Source of the DNA: Plotosus lineatus
Lineage: Eukaryota > Chordata > Actinopteri > Siluriformes > Plotosidae
NCBI GenBank assembly: GCA_024760905.1
Contig: CM045745.1
Coordinates: 19,592,782-19,656,781, forward strand
Length of the DNA stretch: 64,000 bases
Reading direction: 5' to 3'
Shown here piece by piece: positions 55,501 through 61,018 of this stretch (position 1 is its first letter; each line of letters starts with the position of its first letter). Below the pieces are notes generated by a model. The model was given only the letters and a program-made list of their open reading frames with translations, was not told the DNA's origin and did not search any database. The translations under genes were made by a program, and so were the position numbers.

Positions 55501-58500
55501 TATAATTTACATAGTAACCAAACTAGGTTAAGAATTTATATTTATTATTATGGATGCTTGTATAGCGCATACTTCATACACACATATGCTCAATGTGCTC
55601 GTCACCACCGTGCGGCGCCAGTTATTGTGTTGTTCTATCCTTTTGATGCTGAGCGCCAAGCAGGAAGCAACACCTCCCAAATTTTAATTTCTTATGGTAT
55701 GACATGGCCGGATTTGAACTCAGACCTTCCGGAGGATAAAGCGGACGCTCTGCTAACTGAGCTAAATCCCCAGTCGATATTGAACCAGATTTCTCCTATA
55801 CATCCCTAATAAATGAGCTTGTGGCACTGGTGGCAAGGCCAACAACAATAATAGTCGCGTTGATCTACAGAATATTGGGACACGACACGTGAAAATAATA
55901 AAAATGAAACCACATGTTTTATCAAGGACAAATAAGAATAGTCAGTGCTTTTTGGCAAATTGCATAAAATTGTTTGCTACTGGGTAAAGGCAATTTTTAT
56001 TTATTCTTCAAAAGATTTAAACCTTTCACTAGAATGTAATCTATTGTCCTTAAGCAGCTGCCAAACCACAAAAGAATGGGAAATTATTTTGAATATGTGC
56101 TTAATGTAGATTTTAATCACTGAGGCCTTGGGGAAGTTTTCTTCACTGTGATTTTCCCCTGGTGTGACCTTATTATGCCTTTAAACATAATGCATTAAAA
56201 AAAAAAAAAGAATACTACTGCAGATATAAGCTCACAGTTGAATACATGCCCATCGTTCTGAACTCCATTCATGCTTATGATTCGACAGCAAATATACCAG
56301 CAACGCATTAAGAATACGTGATCATATTTAGAAGGAAATGCTCTATAGCTTGAACATTTGTTCTACCAAAGCCTCTGAAATTATCTATTATGATTTTACC
56401 TATTTTTAATTGAAAAAAAAATACACATAGCAATAACTAGAGACAGGCTCCTGGGGTTCCCATTTAATAACATTGTCAATTTGATATGACTGTTAAGCAT
56501 GTTCTAATCGTCTGAAAATTGCTAAGAGCGTAGCAAACGTCTGATGAGTGATGTCTTGAGTAGGAAGTGTCTCATCACTGAGCAAACACAATGCAGTTCT
56601 AATTTAAGTTCTGACTTCAAGCATATTAAGCTTTATGACACATATATGACATATACAGTATCTCACTATGTCTATTCAAGAACGTTGTCTCTAAACAGAT
56701 ATATAGCTGCTTTCTCAGATGACCTCAAGTTCACGTCAACCTCCCCATTGATTTTGGAAGCAAAAATTCAGCAGTGTGCTTTCTGTACTCACACGGAGTG
56801 ACCCATACCTGTTATGTGTCACTGGGTTTGTGACCACACAATAATCTCCAGTGACTTTAAGTAAGTGCTGTTCTTTTACACTCCTTGAATACTTCATACT
56901 AATACAGTGGACAGCCTTTCGTCGCTCATAGAACAGCCTCAATTCTTCCTCATATGGATTCCACAGGATGTTGAAAATATTCTACTGTAATTGTGGTCCA
57001 TGTGGACATTACTACAGATTTCTCAAGTGCACTTTCATGCTGAAAATCTTCCGTTTGACCACATTCCGAAGATGTTCCATGGTGAGTGGGCAGGCCAACG
57101 AAGATCACCGAATTCATGCTCATGTTAATGAAACCAGTTTGAAATTACTTTTGCTTTTTGATATTTTGTATTGAGCCAATACAAGACAGGTAAATTACAG
57201 CCATGAAGGATGCACATGGTCAGCTTTTTTTTCTTTTTTTTTTATACCCGAGCTATAGTGGCTCATCAGGCCGGTGCTCATCCACGATTTCTGTAGCGTG
57301 AAGCAACTAGGAGTACAACTCCTCCTGGATGGGATGCTAGTCCATCACAGGTTACCTTCCCAGTATATTTTTACTGGTACCCATTTATACTGCTGGGTGA
57401 ACAGAGGCACACTTGTGGTTAAGACTTTGCCCAGGAGTCTTATACAGTGGGAGTCTAACTGGGATTTGAACACACAACCTCCTGATCATGAGCCCGGCAC
57501 CCTAACCACTACACCACTGGCCCCATGGCACATGGTCAGCGGTACTACCTAAATCGTATTGGTCATCCTTACAGCTGTGTGTAATATTTTTAAGCAATAC
57601 TGATACTTATTTTAACAGAAATGACCATAAAAGCATGAAACTGGGTGATTTTTATCCTGTGGATTATTACTGACGGCTGAAACCCTTGGGGAGCAGGCAT
57701 TTTATTCCTGAAAGTGGCGTTGATATGTTGGGGGGGGGGGGGGGTTCGTTCAGTACAAGCAGATCTATTGAGCAAGTGACATTTTATGTGAAAAAAACCA
57801 ACATGTTCAAAAACAACTATGGCGAGCAATTTCGAGGAAATGTGCGTAAATGGTTACCTGTTTGAACCAGACAGAGAGGAGCCTTGTAGAGACAGTACGA
57901 TGTCACATTCTAGTGGCTCCAAGGATGAAATTGCTTATAGAGATGAGCGTGATGGTTAGTTTAAAATGGCTTATGGAGCTAAAGGTTTTCCAACTTGGCT
58001 TTTCTTTTCATCAATTGGTTTAGGAACACAAAATAAATGGTTTCCACACTACCAGGCATCACTACCAGGCTGGAACAGTCAATAAGACAGACAACATGTC
58101 TCTGAGCATGCCCAGTATCGCAGCACTCGAGCACACTTAATAAACGGACAGGAACCACTAATCGTTTTAAATAGTTCATAACACAAATACACCACAGGTA
58201 TCCTTTATACACCCATTTCACTGGAGCACTGCAGGCTTACGGAAGCAAAAATATTGTCATCCGCAAACGTTCCGCAATTGTTCCCTCATCATCTGTGTCA
58301 TTCTGTGTCATTCCGTAGTTATTCTTCAAGTCTTCCTCCACTTCCGTATGCTTCCGGCAGGCCAAGATATTCCGTGAACGTGCTTTTGAACACATTCAAA
58401 AGCACGTTCAAGGAAAAAAATTCCGTGAGTGTTCCGTGGGATCACTTTGGCGTACCTGTTCCCCCCATGCTGTGAACATTCCGAGAGTGTAAGAATTTCC

Positions 58501-60961
58501 ACTTTTCTGGAGGATTTTCACCCATTTTCCGTGTAAAAATGCCGAAGCTCTTCCGTAGACTGCGTTCGGTGCCTTTCCGCTACACGATCCTTGCATGCCG
58601 TAGTCCAGTTAAACAGGGGTATTAAATAGGACATGACACTAAAGAACATGCTGATTGGTATTAACGAGCCCTAAGTGTGTAAAGAAACCATTCCCAACAG
58701 TATTATATAAACATACAGACCAGTACTTTATACACAAAGCAAGTTGGGTCCATGGATTCAAGCTAATCTACCGCTGCAACTAAGCTCCTTAATAGTGTCA
58801 CAGAGAGGCTAGCGCACATCTTGGTCAACTCTGGGCAAGAGCAGGACACACCCTGGACAGCTTACGAGGCCAACACACAACACAACCATTCACGCTCAAT
58901 CTCATACCAAGGGGCAATTTGGAATCGCCAATCAGACTACTATGCATTTTTTGGACTGTGGGTGGAAACCAGAAAACCTGAAGAGAATCCACGCAAGCAC
59001 AGGGAGTACATGCAAACTCCACACAGAAATGCCCCAAAGCCCAGTAATCAAACCTGCAACCTTTTCTCTCCTTGTTATTGGTGAACTAATCAAGGTGTAC
59101 CCCACATTCACCAACAACTGGCTGGTATGAGCTTCAGCCTGGCTGGTATCTTAATAAAGGATAAAGTGGTTTGTAAAATGAAATGAAAACCCTCAAAACA
59201 CATTTACAGGTTTGTGTGTGTGGCAACTGCTTAAAAATCCAATATCCAAATCAGACAGCAGTTATGATGTTAATAGTGTGCATATTTCATTTTTAATCTG
59301 CTCAAGTGTGTGAATAACTATTTGCTCAGGATTCTTGTAATGACCTGGTGTACCATGCAGTGTGTAGTCTGTAAACATCCTTAGGATGGCACTGGATTCA
59401 CCAAGACCAGGATAAAATGGTTACGAAAAGTGAGTAAGTCAATCTGCATGAATTTATTGCGGCTACATTTGAATGTACATTGTTCAAGGTGATTTATATA
59501 AACAAGACGTCTACTTTTATATGAGCCTAAAGGAAATTGCTTATTAAATTAAAATAATTTAGTTTCATTTGATACACAGAATAAAACAACTCCTTGAGTG
59601 TATTTCTAAGACTGTGGTGTCTTAACATGTCCACATTGACAATATTTTTATTAATCGAAATGAATGTTGCCCTGCGATGGCCTGGTGAGCCGTCCAGTGT
59701 GTACTCTGCCCTCGCCTGGAGTCGGCTGGGATGGGCACCAGCCTCCCCGTGACCCTAATTAGGATTAAGCGGTTACAGAAAATAAATAAATAAATTACTG
59801 TTTTCATGTACTTCTTTTCCTTTTGGCTACTCCCTTCAGGGGACGCGACAGCAAATGATCTGCTTCCATCTCACCCTATCCTTTGCATCATCTTCTCTTA
59901 CACCAACTACCTTCATGTCCTCCTTCACCACGTCCATAAATCTCCTATTTGGTCTTCCTCTAGGCCTTCTGCCTGGTAGTTCCAACCTCAGCATCCGCCT
60001 ACCAATATATTCACTATCCCTCCTCTGTACATGTCCAAACCATCTCAATCTAGCCTCTCTGACTTTGTCTTCAAAACCTCTTACATGGGCTGTTCCTCTG
60101 ATGGGCTCATTCCTGATCCTATCCATCCTCGTTACTCCCAAAGAGAACCTCAACATTTTCATCTCTGCTACCTCCAGCTCTGCCTCCTGTCTTTTCCTCA
60201 GTGCCACTTTAAAAGATGCGCGTGAGAATCCTTTACCATATATGGAAGGGGGCCTAACCTCAGGTGCGTGGGCAAGTAGAACTTGGTGAACTATGCATTT
60301 GCAATGTGTGCTGGACCGAAGGAAGTGAAAGTACACATTTTGCTCTGGTCCATGTGTGCTACAGTCAGTTGGTGTGCTACTGAGTATTGGTGTTGTGTTT
60401 TTCATGCTCGTGCCAGGTTTAGAATTTGAGCATTTTCTTTATACTAAGCCTAAATAATTTGTACAGTGGTACCTCACCTTACGAAAGACCCAACAAACGA
60501 AAAATCCAGGTTACAAAATGCATTTACCTAAAATTTCCGTCTCTGGATACGAAACAAATTCACGTTACAAAACGCGCCATCTCAAAAATTCAAACAATGC
60601 ACGAGTTGCTCTCCCATTGGCTTTCTCCCAACATCCTGCCCCACTGGCCTCCCATTGGCTATCTCCCAACATCCTGCCCCGCTGGCCTCCCATTGGCTAG
60701 GAGGGAGCTGTATCTCCATAATATCCATGACGTAGCTCCCTCCCATTGGCTATTATGGAGCTGCATCTCCATAATACCATGATGCTTTTCGTGTGCCTTC
60801 AACCCATTGTTCATCACGGAGTTCTAACACGCATAAAGGACAGAGTTACTGTTGTTTAGTGAGTTTTTCGAGTGTGCTCATTGCAACTTTATTTTTTGGC
60901 TCAGGCTTTTAGCCTTGGATAAACATTTGTAAGATTATAACTCTGCTAAAACGACATGGTC

Positions 60962-61018
<57 letters not shown>

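Noticed and set aside
55556..55771. CRISPR-like or satellite organisation among the many short repeats
   Set aside because: The dispersed repeats are SINEs, MITEs and microsatellites with target duplications or inverted ends. None shows regularly spaced identical units with unique spacers.
56736..56942. 68-codon minus-strand open frame as a possible adam19 prodomain exon
   Set aside because: It lies between exons a and b, which already join in frame, and its residues do not match any ADAM prodomain block.
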